Source: Paramarasmius palmivorus (taxonomy: Eukaryota > Basidiomycota > Agaricomycetes > Agaricales > Marasmiaceae). Taken from it: 64,000 bases of DNA. The translations under genes were made by a program, and so were the position numbers. The notes beneath the pieces were generated by a model. It was not told where the DNA came from. It saw only the letters and a list, made by a program, of their open reading frames with translations, and did not search any database. Positions 24,865-36,745 of the stretch are shown here, one piece after another. The DNA is taken from assembly GCA_037176845.1 (NCBI GenBank), contig JAYKXP010000039.1, positions 1 through 64,000 on the forward strand, read 5' to 3'. How positions within the stretch are numbered: the first letter of the stretch is position 1; the number at the start of each line of letters is the position of its first letter.

Positions 24865-26580
24865 TTATTCGAGTACATCACCGTTCGTGTCACTTAATTC
24901 ATAGTTCGTATCCTCTTCAACCTTCAAAGGTCTAGCCCATCTGATACTGCACTTGACACCATTTTGCGCAAGAGCTTCCAGCCTCGCCTCGAATGCTGCG
25001 ATCACCTCTGCGGAGCACTCCCATAGCCCCCCAAAAACAAGGTCGTAATCCCACAAGACGGTTCTGTCATCACCCTGATGTGCATTTCTCGACTCTATCA
25101 TGTCCAGCAGAGCGAACGCGTAGTCTGGATTAACGGAAGAGTTGTAGTCGGATATCTTCATTTCGACCAGATTGGGTACCAAGAGTCCATAGGAAGTCCC
25201 TTTCATGAACTCGAGTAGTTCGTACGTGAACGTTTGCGAATTGATTCTCGAATCCCTATGACTGACAAACACCTCGATCCGTAAAAGCTCAGGCGATAGC
25301 CTAAACAGATCGAGGAACTCAGCCTTGGGAGAAAAGGGGCCAGTCGAGTTTAGAGAAAACTCAATGAGCTGGCACCCCGAGCGGCGAATCAAGTCACAAA
25401 CAGGTGTGAGAGACAGTTCTTGTTTACCGGGATTGGTGTGAAGTACGCGGAGCGAAGGCAATGTGACTTGTCGGAGGAAATGGGTAAGTAGCGGATGGTC
25501 GGTGTCATTCGAGAAAGAGAGATGATCCAAACAAGGTAAGGTGAAGTTGGGATGCATGTGTGGATCGATATCTAGGGGATCGTCGCGATAGTAAAACTCG
25601 GAGGTGAAGCCGATTTTCAGCGACTGAAGACTAGTGCTGTGTCTTAGTGCTGTGACCAGATCGCTGTAATGACGTGCTACTATTAAACTGAGCTTCAACG
25701 TGATCAATTGATGATACGATAGCGAATCCTCGCCAATGAACTCATAACTCTTCACAGTCGTGAGTTTGGGAGCTCCCCGCAGGGCTTGGCTAAACCATTC
25801 GGCAGTATCCTCCCATTCCCCAGAGTTCTCGAAGTAGCGGAGAGACGATGGTAGAGTCAGATTTCCTCTAGGTCGCGTATAAGTTCTGCCATGTTTGCTT
25901 TGAATGCCAAGAACGAAACTTTCCAGGCGTCTGCAATGAGGGGAGAGCTCGTCAATGACCGAGTCGTAAGAATATCTGGAATAGGAGTTATGGTCATCGT
26001 CATGATCGACATCACCAACGAGCTCGAAAACTAGTGGATACTCTGCGGAGTTGGTGAGGTAGAGTCCCAACAAGCTTTTGATGAACCGGCGGCTGTTACT
26101 GGCTCCTACGTTGATACTAATTCGCGACCACAACCGAGCGCATCTGCCAATAATCCGTCTCCATTGGTATGCTACATGGCTGAGAGTCATGGTTCGAGCT
26201 CTTTCCCCTGGTTTCTGATAAAAGGAGATTTCGAGAGAATAGGGTTGACAGACGATATCGAAGATTTCCTCGAGGACTTCTGCTGGTAGCCTACGGATTG
26301 GTGCAATCCAGCTACGCCGGCACTCCATCCGTTCTAAAAGAGCACGACGCTGCACTTCTAGCTGCCCCAATGCCTGTTGTAGACGAGTTATCTCCTGGTT
26401 GTAGCGTTGCAACTCGCATTCTTCTCTTTCGAGATACAAGAGTTCCTGTCGAGATTCTGTCTGACTTGGTGGTGCGTTTAAGCGCAGTAGGACGTAAGAG
26501 ACTGGCGGGAGTTGCTGTACCCGAGCGTCGACAGCGAACTCGTTTTGACACTTGTTGCATACTAAGACAGAGTTCGTCAT
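24865..26580 (-). CDS. F-box protein, tandem copy 1
   Basis: A single 571-codon exon. The N-terminus has a C-x2-C pair (CNKC, residues 8-11), then a coiled coil (about 45-90) rich in Glu/Arg/Gln. The F-box follows around residues 90-150: WIAPIRRLPAEVLEEIFDIV, VAYQWRRIIGRCARLWSRI. The remainder is leucine-rich repeats without strict periodicity (LRYFENSGEW, LPCLDHLSFSND, LTPVCDLIRRSGCQLIEFSL). This architecture is greatly expanded in Agaricomycetes; members probably act as SCF ubiquitin-ligase adaptors. The 5' leader seems to contain an intron (26638-26582, CAG|GTATGT to ATCAG) ending one base before the ATG. It is about 2.1 kb from a close paralogue in the same orientation. Confidence 0.85.
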   Translation of the reverse strand: MTNSVLVCNKCQNEFAVDARVQQLPPVSYVLLRLNAPPSQTESRQELLYLEREECELQRYNQEITRLQQALGQLEVQRRALLERMECRRSWIAPIRRLPAEVLEEIFDIVCQPYSLEISFYQKPGERARTMTLSHVAYQWRRIIGRCARLWSRISINVGASNSRRFIKSLLGLYLTNSAEYPLVFELVGDVDHDDDHNSYSRYSYDSVIDELSPHCRRLESFVLGIQSKHGRTYTRPRGNLTLPSSLRYFENSGEWEDTAEWFSQALRGAPKLTTVKSYEFIGEDSLSYHQLITLKLSLIVARHYSDLVTALRHSTSLQSLKIGFTSEFYYRDDPLDIDPHMHPNFTLPCLDHLSFSNDTDHPLLTHFLRQVTLPSLRVLHTNPGKQELSLTPVCDLIRRSGCQLIEFSLNSTGPFSPKAEFLDLFRLSPELLRIEVFVSHRDSRINSQTFTYELLEFMKGTSYGLLVPNLVEMKISDYNSSVNPDYAFALLDMIESRNAHQGDDRTVLWDYDLVFGGLWECSAEVIAAFEARLEALAQNGVKCSIRWARPLKVEEDTNYELSDTNGDVLE

Positions 26581-26632
26581 GCTGATAGCAAATCGGTGAT
26601 GAGAAAAGGGATCCAGACTGAATGGATATTAA

Positions 26633-28865
26633 ACATACCTGTTGCAGTTCTGAGAGTAGATGACAGGATATTCGGACAGAAAAGGGGTAGTACTAGGAAT
26701 GCGAAGCCTGAGGTGGTGGTAGTGGGAAAACCTGGATTTAGACGCCCGTGGTGCTTTGGGCGCTATAGTGCGCCAAGGCTGGACATTTGCAGGATTTGTC
26801 CTTTGAACCTCTTTGACGCAACGAGTTTTCTTTCTACGCGATTCTGTTCATGAGACTCGGACGTCGGAGCAGCCTGAAAGGACATGGAAGCCTCTAGGTC
26901 AGGATTCACTGGGAATGCAGAGGCGAGAGGAGCATCGAACGCTTTAATTCATCATGCTAATATACTACAGGGAAGACACTCATTCCTGAGCAAGTTGAAG
27001 GACAGTAGCTATTGAGATTCACATCCTCTTCGGCTTGGAAAGGTTTAGCCCACTTTACACTGCATCTGATACCATCCTGCGCAAGATCTTCCAACCTCGC
27101 CTCAAATGCAGCGATGACCTCTGCAGAACACTCCCATAAATCGCTAAAAGCAAGATCAAAATCCCACAAGACCATCCTGTCGACACCTCGATATGCATTC
27201 CGGGACTCTATCATGTCCAGGAATGCGAACGCGGAGTCTGGATCAACGGAAGATCCTTCTTCAGACATCTGTATCCTGACCAGATCCGGAACCAGGATTC
27301 CATGAGGAGACCCTTGGAGGACTTCGAGCAATTTATACATAAACGTCTGCGAACCCTTTCGATGCCCTTTCTTATACCCGTCCCTGAAACGTAACCGAAT
27401 CCTTTCGAGCTCGGGTGATAGCTCGAAGACGTGGAGGAACTCGGTTTGCGAAGGAAAAGAACCGTACGAGTCTATAGAGATCTCGATTAGCTGGCACCCT
27501 GAACGACGGATCAAGTCAGAAACAGGCTGGAGTCTCGATTCGTGTGTGGCCGGATTGCTAGATAGCGTGGCTCGGAGCGAAACTGTCTTGAGCGATGGCA
27601 ATGTTAGTTGTCGAAGTATGATGGTGAGGAACGAGTATCTGGTGGGGTTTGAGATTGAGAGATGATCTAGGCAAGGCAAGGTGAAGTTGGAATGCATGTA
27701 TGAACCAGCATCGAGGCCATCACGATTGAACCCATGACAGGAGAAACCAATTTTCAGAGACCGAAGGCTAGTGCAGTGCCCTAGCACTTCAACCAAATCC
27801 TTGTATTTAACCGCTTCAAGATCTTCAACCTCCAGGGTAGTCAATTGATGATACGGCAGCAAATCCTTGCTAACGAAGTTGGAACACTTCACAGTCGTGA
27901 GTTTGGGAGCTCCCCGCAGGGCTTTGCTAAACCATTCGGCAGTACCCTCCAGCTCCCCAGAGTGTTCGAAGTAACGGAGAGACGACGGCAGAGTCAGGTC
28001 TTCTCTGGCTCGCGTATACATCCTGCCATGTTTGTTGTCGATGTTTAGAACAAACCTCTGCAGACGCTTGCAATGAGGAGAGATCTTAGCAATGACAGAC
28101 TGGTAGCAAGTCCTGGAACGGGTACTATCGACATCACCAACGAGCTCGAAAACTAGTGGATACTCTGCCGAATTGGTGAGGTAGAGTCCCAACAAGATTT
28201 TGATGGACCGGTCGTTACTGGCCTCCACATTGATACAAATCCGCGACCACAACCGAGCGCATCTGCCAACAATCCGTCTCCACTGGTATGATACATGACT
28301 GAGGATCATGGTTCGAGCTCTTTCCCCTGGTTTCTGGTAAAAGGAGATTTCGAGAGAATAGGGTTGACAGACAATATCGAAGATTTCCTCGAGGACTTCT
28401 GCTGGTAACCTACGGATTGGTGCAATCCAGCTACGCCGGCACTCCATCCGTTCTAAAAGAGCACGACGCTGTACTTCTAGCTGCCCCAACGCCTGTTGTA
28501 AACGAGTTATCTCCTGGTTGTAGCGTCGTAACTCGCGTTCTTCTCTTTCAAGGTACGAATGTTCCTGGCGAAGCTCCGTATGGCTTGGTAGTGTGTTTAA
28601 GCGTAGTAGGACGTGAGAAACTGGCGGGAGTTGCTGTACCCGAGCATCGATAGCGAACTCGTTTTGACACTTGTTGCATACTAAGACCGAGTTCGTCATG
28701 CTAATAAGTCGTCGGTGGTAAGAAAAGATATCCAGAAATGAATGGATATCACATACCTGTTGTGGTTATAAGGGTAGATGACGAGATATCCAGACAGAAA
28801 AGGGGTAGTACTAGGAATGGGAAGGTGGTGGTAGTGGGAAAACCTGGATTAGACGCCCGTCTATA
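26633..28865. repeat. Tandem duplication unit of about 2.1 kb
   Basis: The repeat goes beyond the coding regions. The leader AAAGGGGTAGTACTAGGAAT is at 26681-26700 and again at 28799-28818, followed in both by a GGTGGTGGTAGTGGGAAAAC segment and AGACGCCCGT. Matching ATG positions are 2,119 bases apart, so promoter and gene were copied together. Confidence 0.75.
26957..28699 (-). CDS. F-box protein, tandem copy 2
   Basis: A single 580-codon exon, close paralogue of the neighbouring copy. The first 150 residues (zinc-like CNKC, coiled coil, F-box WIAPIRRLPAEVLEEIFDIV) are almost the same; the leucine-rich part has diverged (LPCLDHLSISNPTRYSFLTI). The C-terminus is longer and ends CPSTCSGMSVFPVVY, so it continues past the stop used in copy 1. 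The leader intron is conserved (CAACAG|GTATGT, acceptor TTATTAG before C-ATG). No frame breaks. Divergence in the repeats but not the F-box suggests changing targets; that is inference. Confidence 0.85.
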   Translation of the reverse strand: MTNSVLVCNKCQNEFAIDARVQQLPPVSHVLLRLNTLPSHTELRQEHSYLEREERELRRYNQEITRLQQALGQLEVQRRALLERMECRRSWIAPIRRLPAEVLEEIFDIVCQPYSLEISFYQKPGERARTMILSHVSYQWRRIVGRCARLWSRICINVEASNDRSIKILLGLYLTNSAEYPLVFELVGDVDSTRSRTCYQSVIAKISPHCKRLQRFVLNIDNKHGRMYTRAREDLTLPSSLRYFEHSGELEGTAEWFSKALRGAPKLTTVKCSNFVSKDLLPYHQLTTLEVEDLEAVKYKDLVEVLGHCTSLRSLKIGFSCHGFNRDGLDAGSYMHSNFTLPCLDHLSISNPTRYSFLTIILRQLTLPSLKTVSLRATLSSNPATHESRLQPVSDLIRRSGCQLIEISIDSYGSFPSQTEFLHVFELSPELERIRLRFRDGYKKGHRKGSQTFMYKLLEVLQGSPHGILVPDLVRIQMSEEGSSVDPDSAFAFLDMIESRNAYRGVDRMVLWDFDLAFSDLWECSAEVIAAFEARLEDLAQDGIRCSVKWAKPFQAEEDVNLNSYCPSTCSGMSVFPVVY

Positions 28866-29890
28866 CCCTGAGCTATGTTACGAAGAGCCGGCGAGGTATT
28901 TACCTGTAGTTTACAGTTATTTACCTGACAATAGACAATAGATTGACCTGCAAGGGACCGACCTCGATCAGCGCAGGGGGCCGTTCTACATGTACATAGA
29001 CAGACATTAATACATGCTACGGATATCTATCCAACACTCCAATACGAAATGACCCAACACACCTCTGTAAATGCACCCCCTGTTATGTCGAAACCGGCAT
29101 AAGTTTTTGTCAATGAAAGACATGTCAGATCACCCCTCTCGAAAGTGAATAAAATAGATACGGTGTGTGCACCTATAGTGCGTCATCATTTTCATTAGCA
29201 CCGTCTGCCTCGGTGTCAGATAACGAGTTTGTCCGACCGTCGACGTACTCTGAGGACGGAATGTATGAAGGCCCATGATAGGATCACGGTAGCATCAAAG
29301 TTTAAGCCAGCTTGGGACGCACGTTTGTTTTCGAAAACGGTTTACCCAGTGGGCTAGCACGACCTGCTACGACTCGGAGTTGATGCCACGTTCGTCGCTC
29401 GGTGAGTCTGTCGAGTGCAATCATAGGGCGTCGTCCAGCAATCGCTATGATTTGTCGATAACGACGAGCTCGAAGACGAATCGACTCGGATGTGCTGGAG
29501 GCTGGTGCTGAGATATGTGCATTATGCAGGGTTGCTCCAGGACACCCGTCCATAACACCTTCTCGCTGCTCCTCCACTGGAGCCTCAGCACGACATACAG
29601 CTGGAAGACCTCTGGCTATGTTACTCTGCGTGACGCAGGTCAAGCTGGTCGTAAACCGGACTGCAATGGCTTGAGGGATCTCTAACAGGGCATAAAGACT
29701 CGGGGAAAGGACCCGTTTGGAGAGGACCTGGACGGTCGAAAGCGCAAAAGCCTGAGCTATGTATTTAGCGGAGTCGGTCAATTTGTAGTTGTTTCTGTTT
29801 CTGAGCTATGTAGGTCAATTGATAGTTGTTTCGTGTTACAGGCTACAAATGTCATAAAAATACACAGTTTTTCTATTCGTGTCCTACACC
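28866..29890. other. Intergenic stretch with one unassigned open frame
   Basis: A 159-codon minus frame (29302-29781, MTDSAKYIAQAFALSTVQVL to KTNVRPKLA) is Arg/Ala-rich with no recognised motif. Just upstream of its ATG a short imperfect direct repeat (GTCAATT..AGTTGTTTC) occurs twice around 29779-29832. Nothing else was found. Confidence 0.3.
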
Positions 29891-32273
29891 TCAACTCGAG
29901 CAACTACACTGGAACCCCAACATTCCCTTGTCTCCCACACCGCAAAACCTTCTCTCCTCCTTCTCCTCTTCATTCAACTCTTCCACCTCCCCATCTTCAC
30001 TGATCAATCCAAGTTCCCGGAGTTCAGCTTCTTCACCGCCCCAAGTTTCAAACGGATTGCATGCCATCTGTCGATGGTTTCTTCAGCATTGACCTCGAAA
30101 ACCAAGAGGAAGGAGATAACGTACGTGCAAAACCTTCCCCAATACCGCCTTTCCCTTCTCCGCACCCTTATCTTCCTGCGCAGCCCGAATAACCTCTTCC
30201 AGCACCCACTGTCTCAACACGAACCTCGGATTAGCCTTGAGTCTCTCTTCCGTACTGACAAGAGAGTCAGAGTAGGATGAGTACTTGTCCAACCACTCGT
30301 TCCACTCGCGTTTTGCTGTGAACTCGTCTATGAACGCTGGTTCGGAGCAGTTCTTGAGCAGAGCTGAGATGAATTTTTCTTTGTATTCCTTGGTAGCGCC
30401 AACCGGTTGGAAATAAGATAAGAGGCGGAAGGTTCGGTGGAAGTCCAGTCTATGCGAAGACATCAAGCTGAGCAAAGACCTGGAGATATCGCGTTCGATG
30501 GTGTTGTTACGTTCTGTGTCTTCTTCGGAAGAACGGATTCCTAGACGCTGTGAGGGGTGTTAGTTTGAGGGAAACTATCACAAAAAGATGCACTAACGCG
30601 GCGCATCGCTCGTCCGTACTCCTTACTCATCTCCTCTTGCGCAACTCTCTCCATCTCATCCTTGACTTCCCTTATTCCTATCTCACTCCATTCATCTATC
30701 TTTTTGTCCATCTCTTTTGATTCATCTGCAGCAGTGGCCCATCCCTGTGGTGGGGCAGTACCGTGTGCCTGCTCGTACCCAATCACAGGTGCGAGGGAGT
30801 TTAGAAGGGCACGAAGGGCATAGATTCTACATAACGTTAGCGATGAGTTTTCGTGATTTTGAGCGAGAATAGAAAGTGAAATTAGACTCACATCATCCCA
30901 GGTTGCGCACCGTATGCATACCTTCCACCGTCGTCCGAGTGATTACAGATATGCATCGAGTCAAATGTATCCATGAACGCATAGGGACCGTAGTCTATCG
31001 TTAGCCCCATTATCGACACGCTGCAATTCATTTATCAGACTGGCATCCTCAGAGAAAGGACATGAGAATAAACGTACTTATCAGTATTAATCACCCCATG
31101 CATGAACCCATAAACCTGCCACCCCGCAACCATCTTCACGTTTCTCCTCGCTACCTCTAGCACCAACTCCTTCCCCCACGGTTTACCTTCCTCGATACTC
31201 AGTTTCAGTACCTGTTGAGATACAAACTCCCCCAAAATCCTCAATGCCTCCCAGTTGGCTTCTTGCTGCCCACCGCCAAAGAACATCATACCACCTTTCC
31301 TCCCAGGCGGACTCAGAGCCTCAAACGAGCCTATACGCAAGAACGAAGGCGCGAGACGAGTTAGAATACATGCCGTCTCAACCCTTTCTCGCATAACCGG
31401 AAGGTTAGGCAACGAAACGAGAGCAAGAGATCGCGTCGTAGGTATTCCGAGTGCCTGCATGGCTTCAGCACCCAAAAACTCTCGTATAGACGAGCGCAGG
31501 ACAGCTAAACCGTCTGCAGAGCGTGAAAAAGGTGTTCGTCCAGAACCTTTGAGTTGTAATTCTGTGATCGTGTCGTTTTGAGGGTTTACTGTCGACAAGA
31601 TAGATATGGCACGTCCATCGCCTAGCTGACCTGCCCATGAGCCGAATTGGTGCCCAGAGTATCTGAGAGACCAAGGACCGGTGTTTTGTGAAGGAGATAG
31701 TAGGACAGCATGACCGCTGAGTATGTCGATGAGGTCATCGCGGGCTGCATTGGGCTTCATTTCTTCGGGAGCCTCGGCAGGTGCAGTGGGCGTAAGAGAA
31801 GGTACACCAAGGGTTGTAAACGCATCCCCGACGTCAAGGTGAGGTAGACAGTCACGCAGACCTGTCTCTGAAAGGCCGATCAATATTCTCTTCTGGTTTC
31901 TCTTCTCCGGGTCAGGATAATACACGTTCTCGTTGTCCTTCGAGGGGTGCAATGCCTCCCTATCAGCTAGCCACTTCTCGACAACCTTCGCTGCATCAAC
32001 GCCTTCTTCCTGTTCATCCGGTGGTTCGACGTTGTAAGGAAATGCAACGGGGAACGGCATAACATAGCTGAAATGAGCTTCGGGTGATAAGAGCCTCGGC
32101 CGCCGTTGAATACTGGGCTTGTTGGGCAGAACGTCGGTAACGAAAGATGATATAGAAGGTGTTTGGGGATCTGGGGTGAGGCTTTGAGTGAGGAGTTGAG
32201 ATGAGGAAGGAAGAGGGAGAGACGAGAGCCGGTACTTTGTAGAGGACATGGTAGTCAGTCGTCGAAACAGCAT
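29891..32273 (-). CDS. FMP40: Protein adenylyltransferase SelO
   Basis: SelO pseudokinases transfer AMP to protein Ser/Thr/Tyr, mostly in mitochondria, in redox defence. Exon 1 (32273-31078) carries most family motifs: [60 protein letters not shown] and HGVINTDN split by an intron. Then come [37 protein letters not shown] and a helical C-terminal half. The last intron is GTACGT...CGACAG at about 30115-30072, joining VLH to [10 protein letters not shown]. The tail ends [10 protein letters not shown], where animal SelO has selenocysteine in a U-S-S end; here cysteine takes its place. [18 protein letters not shown] is a plausible mitochondrial presequence. All exons read in frame. Confidence 0.92.
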
Positions 32274-32487
32274 TAGTCTCCCCTAGGCAGACTCAATCAC
32301 TCGTACCTCGTGTATAGAAAACAGCATGTTTGGTTATCCGCACTTGCGTTCAATGCTCAGCGCTCAGCGCTCAACAATTTCAACTACAGTAATAATGGAA
32401 GTATTTAGTTTACTACTATTACAATTACTAATACAATGTCAATGTGCAAACTCTTGAACTCGGCGAAGTGTCCATGATCACTCTAAC

Positions 32488-34866
32488 CTAGAACACCCTA
32501 TTGAGATGAATGCAATCAAGGAAGCCTGCCGGGGCATAAGACAGCTGTGCTTTGGTCGAAAAGGTTGGCACTGGATCTGATTGGGGTGGCTGATCCACTT
32601 GTTCTGAACCGAACTTTGACAACAAAGACCATCCAATAGCCATAACCGAGCCAGGCTGCTTGCAAGTTAACGACGGACGCTTCTCGGGGTCTTCGTTTGT
32701 GAAATGACAAGTTAGACCCAAAACAGATTTCCCAACTTCGTCGGTAAGCTGATGACTATAATGTCTGATAATGTTGCCGCATGCCCAAACATCGGCGGCA
32801 AAAGCGTTGAATACACCGTCATTGCGCACTTCTGGAGCTACCCATTCCTCAACCCCTCGGAACCCTTTCAACCGCGTTCCCACTGTGGCATGTTTCGCAA
32901 GGCCTAGATCAATGACCCAAAGGCAAGGACCACCTGGTCCTCGGTTAACAACTAGGTTGTCTGGGCGAAGGTCCAGATGGGCCACCTCCTCGCAGTGGAG
33001 AGAGCAAACAGCAAGGATGAGGTGAAGCATAAAAAGGCTCACCGGCCCATCCATAATGGCAGCTTGGAATGGGGTGCACAGAGGCATTATCAGAAGGTTG
33101 ATGTCATCAACGCAGATGACATCAAGGAGGGGAATGATGAACGGGGATGGGGATGGGTTCCGTAACGAGGACAACTTCCGATGTATCTGAACTTCTTCTC
33201 GCTGTCTTGTCAGCTTTATCACTACAAGGCGATTATCGCGCGTGCGCGCAGCGCAGATGTATGGAAGTTCTGGCAACTTTGCGTTTGGTGAGCAGGAGTC
33301 GATCAACTAGAATTATAACTATCACTTACACCACCGTAGCCAGGAAGCAAATACAAGCCCTTCCCCTCGAGCGATACTTGATATGGAACTAGTGCCCCAC
33401 CAGGTGCTTTCCGAGGTTGCTTACTGGCGACCGCCCTACCATCCTGACTTCCTTGGTGTTCAGTGTCATCAGGTGAATTCCGTTTGCGGGAATTTGACGA
33501 TCCATCTGGCTTCTGAGATTTCTTGAAACCAGGTAGCTGCGACAAACGACTCCAAGGTTTCTTGAACCAGTCCAGACTTGACGTGTTCGAACGAAAATGG
33601 GCGTAATTGAAGAGAAGAAATATGACTTCAACGAGGCCTTTGGTGTCGAGTTTACAATAGACCTCTTTCGAGATATAATGCTGTTCAATCCGATGTTAGT
33701 GCCACGCCAAACATGCATGAGATTTGCGGACCTTATCCCCGTCATAATGAAACATATACTTCCTAATCTCGCCGCTACCAGCAAGATATAACCCAACGAT
33801 CACGGGGCTCTTTTGAGCAGCAGCTTTGCTCGCTTCGTCAAAGAGATGAATCCATTCCTGTTTCTCCTCGTCTGAGGCATCTGGTCCAGGAGGAGTCGAT
33901 GGGTTGGCTTTGTCCAGCTCTGATTTGAGAGCCACCGTGTATGCGATCTTGGCGAGACAAAGACCTTGTATCTGTAATCGTCTTTCGTCGCGTTGGCCAA
34001 CTGATGAGTCGACTTCTATTATTACGAAGGGGAAATTGTCAAAGTCAAGGCGAAAGTCGCTCTTGGGGGTGTTGGAGTAAGGAATTGGATTCTCTTGGGG
34101 GGTATTCGTTGACGTCGAAACTGGTGATGCTGTTCTAGCAGTGGAGGAGCGGTTCTGGGATTGCCGAGATTGTTTATTGGCTTCTGGTACTGCTTCTAAG
34201 AGCAGAGAAAACCTCCATTGCTTGTCGCTACCAAGTAGTGTCAGTAAAAAGCTGTGCAGGTTCTGACCTTGAAAGCTCACATGAATGTCTTCGCACCCTG
34301 TACGCTGTCCTCTAGAGGTGACAAAGGATCTAAAATCCATCGACTCGTGTAGTGGTGGCGAGAATCGTTGAAGTCTTCAAGCGGGTCTCGTGTTCTGGCC
34401 ACAAACACCGTGAAAAGTCTCCAGTAAATGGCATATTCTGCCTCAGTAATCGTGCGGCCTATGCCCTCCGCATCTTTTGACGTTTGCAATGTGAACAATT
34501 TGCTCCAAACCGCCGTCTCATAGAAGTGTCGCTCTTCCCATATGGTTATGAGTTTATCCCACATGTGCTGTTAGTCAGTGAACAAATGGAACTGACAAGA
34601 GGATTATGGCTACATACTTTGGGCATTTGCACCTTCTTGGTCAGAATCTGGTCCATGGCTTCGATTTGAGTATTGGCGGCTTGCACGATGGTGATTGTTG
34701 GGTTGCACCCCCGCATGGATGGAGAGTCAAACCCATCCCTCCCAACAGATTCCGAGTCCGGGGGACCTCTAATACAATAGATAGGAGCTGTGGTACAGAA
34801 AGTCGCTGTGAATTTGTCACGAAGCGCGTTGAAGCGCTCGTGTACGGGAGTACTAGTGTTGGACAT
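32488..34866 (-). CDS. Fungal kinase fused to a nuclease-like N-terminal region
   Basis: A spliced gene whose C-terminal part is a kinase of the FunK1-like fungal type: ATP lysine in LVVIKLT, catalytic loop VAHLDLRPDNLVV, metal-binding DLG in VIDLGLAKH and an APEV motif in EWVAPEVRND. The N-terminal 480 or so residues include helical regions (MWDKLITIWEERHFYETAVW) and a block FPFVIIEVDSS then ERRLQIQGLCLAKI, reminiscent of a PD-(D/E)xK fold core but lacking the lysine. A Lys/Ser/Pro-rich linker joins the two. Junctions include GTATGT...AACAG (34618 to 34565), 34280-34228, GTCCGC...GAACAG and GTGTAAG...GCCAG near 33330-33271. No frame breaks. Target unknown; possibly an intracellular conflict or signalling protein. 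Confidence 0.7.
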
Positions 34867-35136
34867 GTTCAAACTTTCAAGCTTGATCACCTCGCTTGTG
34901 GATGAAATTGCGTGGGAACGAGCACTTATGGAAAATAAGGACAAACGTGACGTCACCGTTTTGCCGGTTTCAAGCTGGAATCTTAATGTCATAGGATCGA
35001 ACCAAATATTTCATTCATTCCTCGAGTGCGTAAATGGAATGATGGTAATTACATATGGCTCAATCTCATATGTATTGAGTACCGCTGTCGAGCGAGAAAT
35101 GGCATATTCAATCATCATTATACTCACCGACTTCGA

Positions 35137-36745
35137 CTAAGCCAGTGGCTCAATAGTGAAACCCTTGCTCCAAACCTTCTTCGGGTCGTATTTCGCCTTC
35201 ACCTCTCGCAATCGAGGTAAATTGGGTCCAAATACATCCTCAGGCTTCTCGTTGCCCTGGACAGAGCGTGACCCACCAACCCAAGTCCCGACCAGAGAGC
35301 TCAGCGTTCTTCTCCCGCACAAACGTCACCAATGAAGTCGTGAATTCTCGGGCAGCATCTACGGAGGCGTCTGTCTTTGCCCTGAGTCACGCATATCCAT
35401 GTCAGAAAGCATGAAACTAGACGTCATGAGTATCGATTCTCACCTTCCTTGAACGGCCATCCAGTAACAGTGTTCGCGATTCTTGAACGGAGTATCCGCG
35501 GAACCAACCTCCGCGACTTTTCCCGGGCTCGTCAAGTCGAAAAGAACAGCAGAGGCGCGAACATCCTCGTTAGCCTCCGTGAACGCCAGCCACTTCTCAT
35601 ACACAGCAAGCAGCAGCTCTGGGAAGAAGTCGGAAATCAACGTTCCACGGATAACGAGAGATCGAGGTGCAGCCGCCACTGCAGCATCTGCCGCATGCGA
35701 AACTGTGAGCATGTCTGGGGCCAGTCCAATTTTGTCGAGGACGGGCTTCGCAGCGCCTTCCCTGAATGGTGCAAGGACCTTCTGGGTCCGTGTTCCGTCT
35801 TGGTCGTGTAGGACAGTGGGTAGGATGACAACAGTTGGCTGTTAGTTACGATGAGACGAATATCCCTATCATGAGTTACGGCCATCGCTTACCTTGAAGT
35901 GAGGCGCTGGTCGAGAGAAGTTCATAGTAAACCTTTCTGCCGAAGTATGCGACTTTTTCCAATCCTATATGACGTCTATCAGCGATGAGATCATAGATAG
36001 CCAAATGAAACTAACTGTGATGGTCTTCAACACCTGGCCGAGCTCTGATCCAGGATACGCGATCATCCCAGATCCGATGGGCCCAACGTATGGATATACT
36101 TTGAATGTAAACTCGACGACAATGCCGAATTGTCCACCGCCACCTGTTTAGATGTTCAGTGAGCGGTCGTATGGGCATGAAGAAAGTATACATACCGCGA
36201 ATAGCCCAAAACAAATCTGGTTCTTCGTCCTGACTGGTCTTCACAATACGACCATCAGCCAAAACGACGGTAGCGCTCAATGTATTGTCGATGGCCAAGC
36301 CATGCTCGCCACTGAGAGGTCCGTGCCCTCCTCCCAGAGTATATCCTCCGACTCCGACAAACCAGAGTGGAGAACCGACTACGTCGACCTTTTCTCGAGC
36401 AGTCACTTCGTAGACATCTCCCCAATATGCCCCGCCCTGGACGGTAATAGTTTGCTTGTCTGCAGCAAGAGTGACCTTGTTGAGCTTGCTGAGGTCAATG
36501 ACGACACCACCGTTGGAACTGGCCCAGGTAGACGAGTGTGCGCCTCCACCCTTGACTGCAATCTCGAGTGGTGGTGACTGGGACGTTGCATATGCAATAA
36601 CTGGAGGGATATCCTCATACACGGCAGGTTGTACGATGTATTTGGCAGGAAGAACTGAGAGGTCAGAGTTGCGACGCAACGCGGCATTGTACGCATCTCC
36701 AGACTGAGAGGTAAGAATTTGTCCTTGAATGGTGAGATTCTCCAT
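35137..36745 (-). CDS. FAD-linked oxidase, berberine-bridge-enzyme-like
   Basis: Oxidases of this family bind FAD covalently and oxidise alcohols, sugars or alkaloid-type substrates. The FAD domain is clear: LEIAVKGGGAHSSTWASSNG (His70 is the likely FAD-linking residue), VIDLSKLNKV, TVQGGAYWGDVY, VGGYTLGGGHGPLSGEHG. The second cysteinyl FAD link seen in some members is absent (Tyr/Thr instead). After intron 1 (GTATGT...AACAG) comes GGGQFGIVVEFTFK. The C-terminal region includes FGPNLPRLREVKAKYDPKKV. No signal peptide, so likely intracellular, unlike plant enzymes. A one-base shift is needed near 35290-35305, between NAELSG and NEKPEDVFG. Confidence 0.82.

Noticed and set aside
30083..30115. 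Frame shift at the end of SelO
   Set aside because: Moving the acceptor to CGACAG before ATGGCATGC restores frame without any indel.
33297..33345. A 23-nt intron joining the kinase linker to LIDSCSPN
   Set aside because: Too short; the 60-nt intron ending GCCAG keeps frame and gives a better kinase start.
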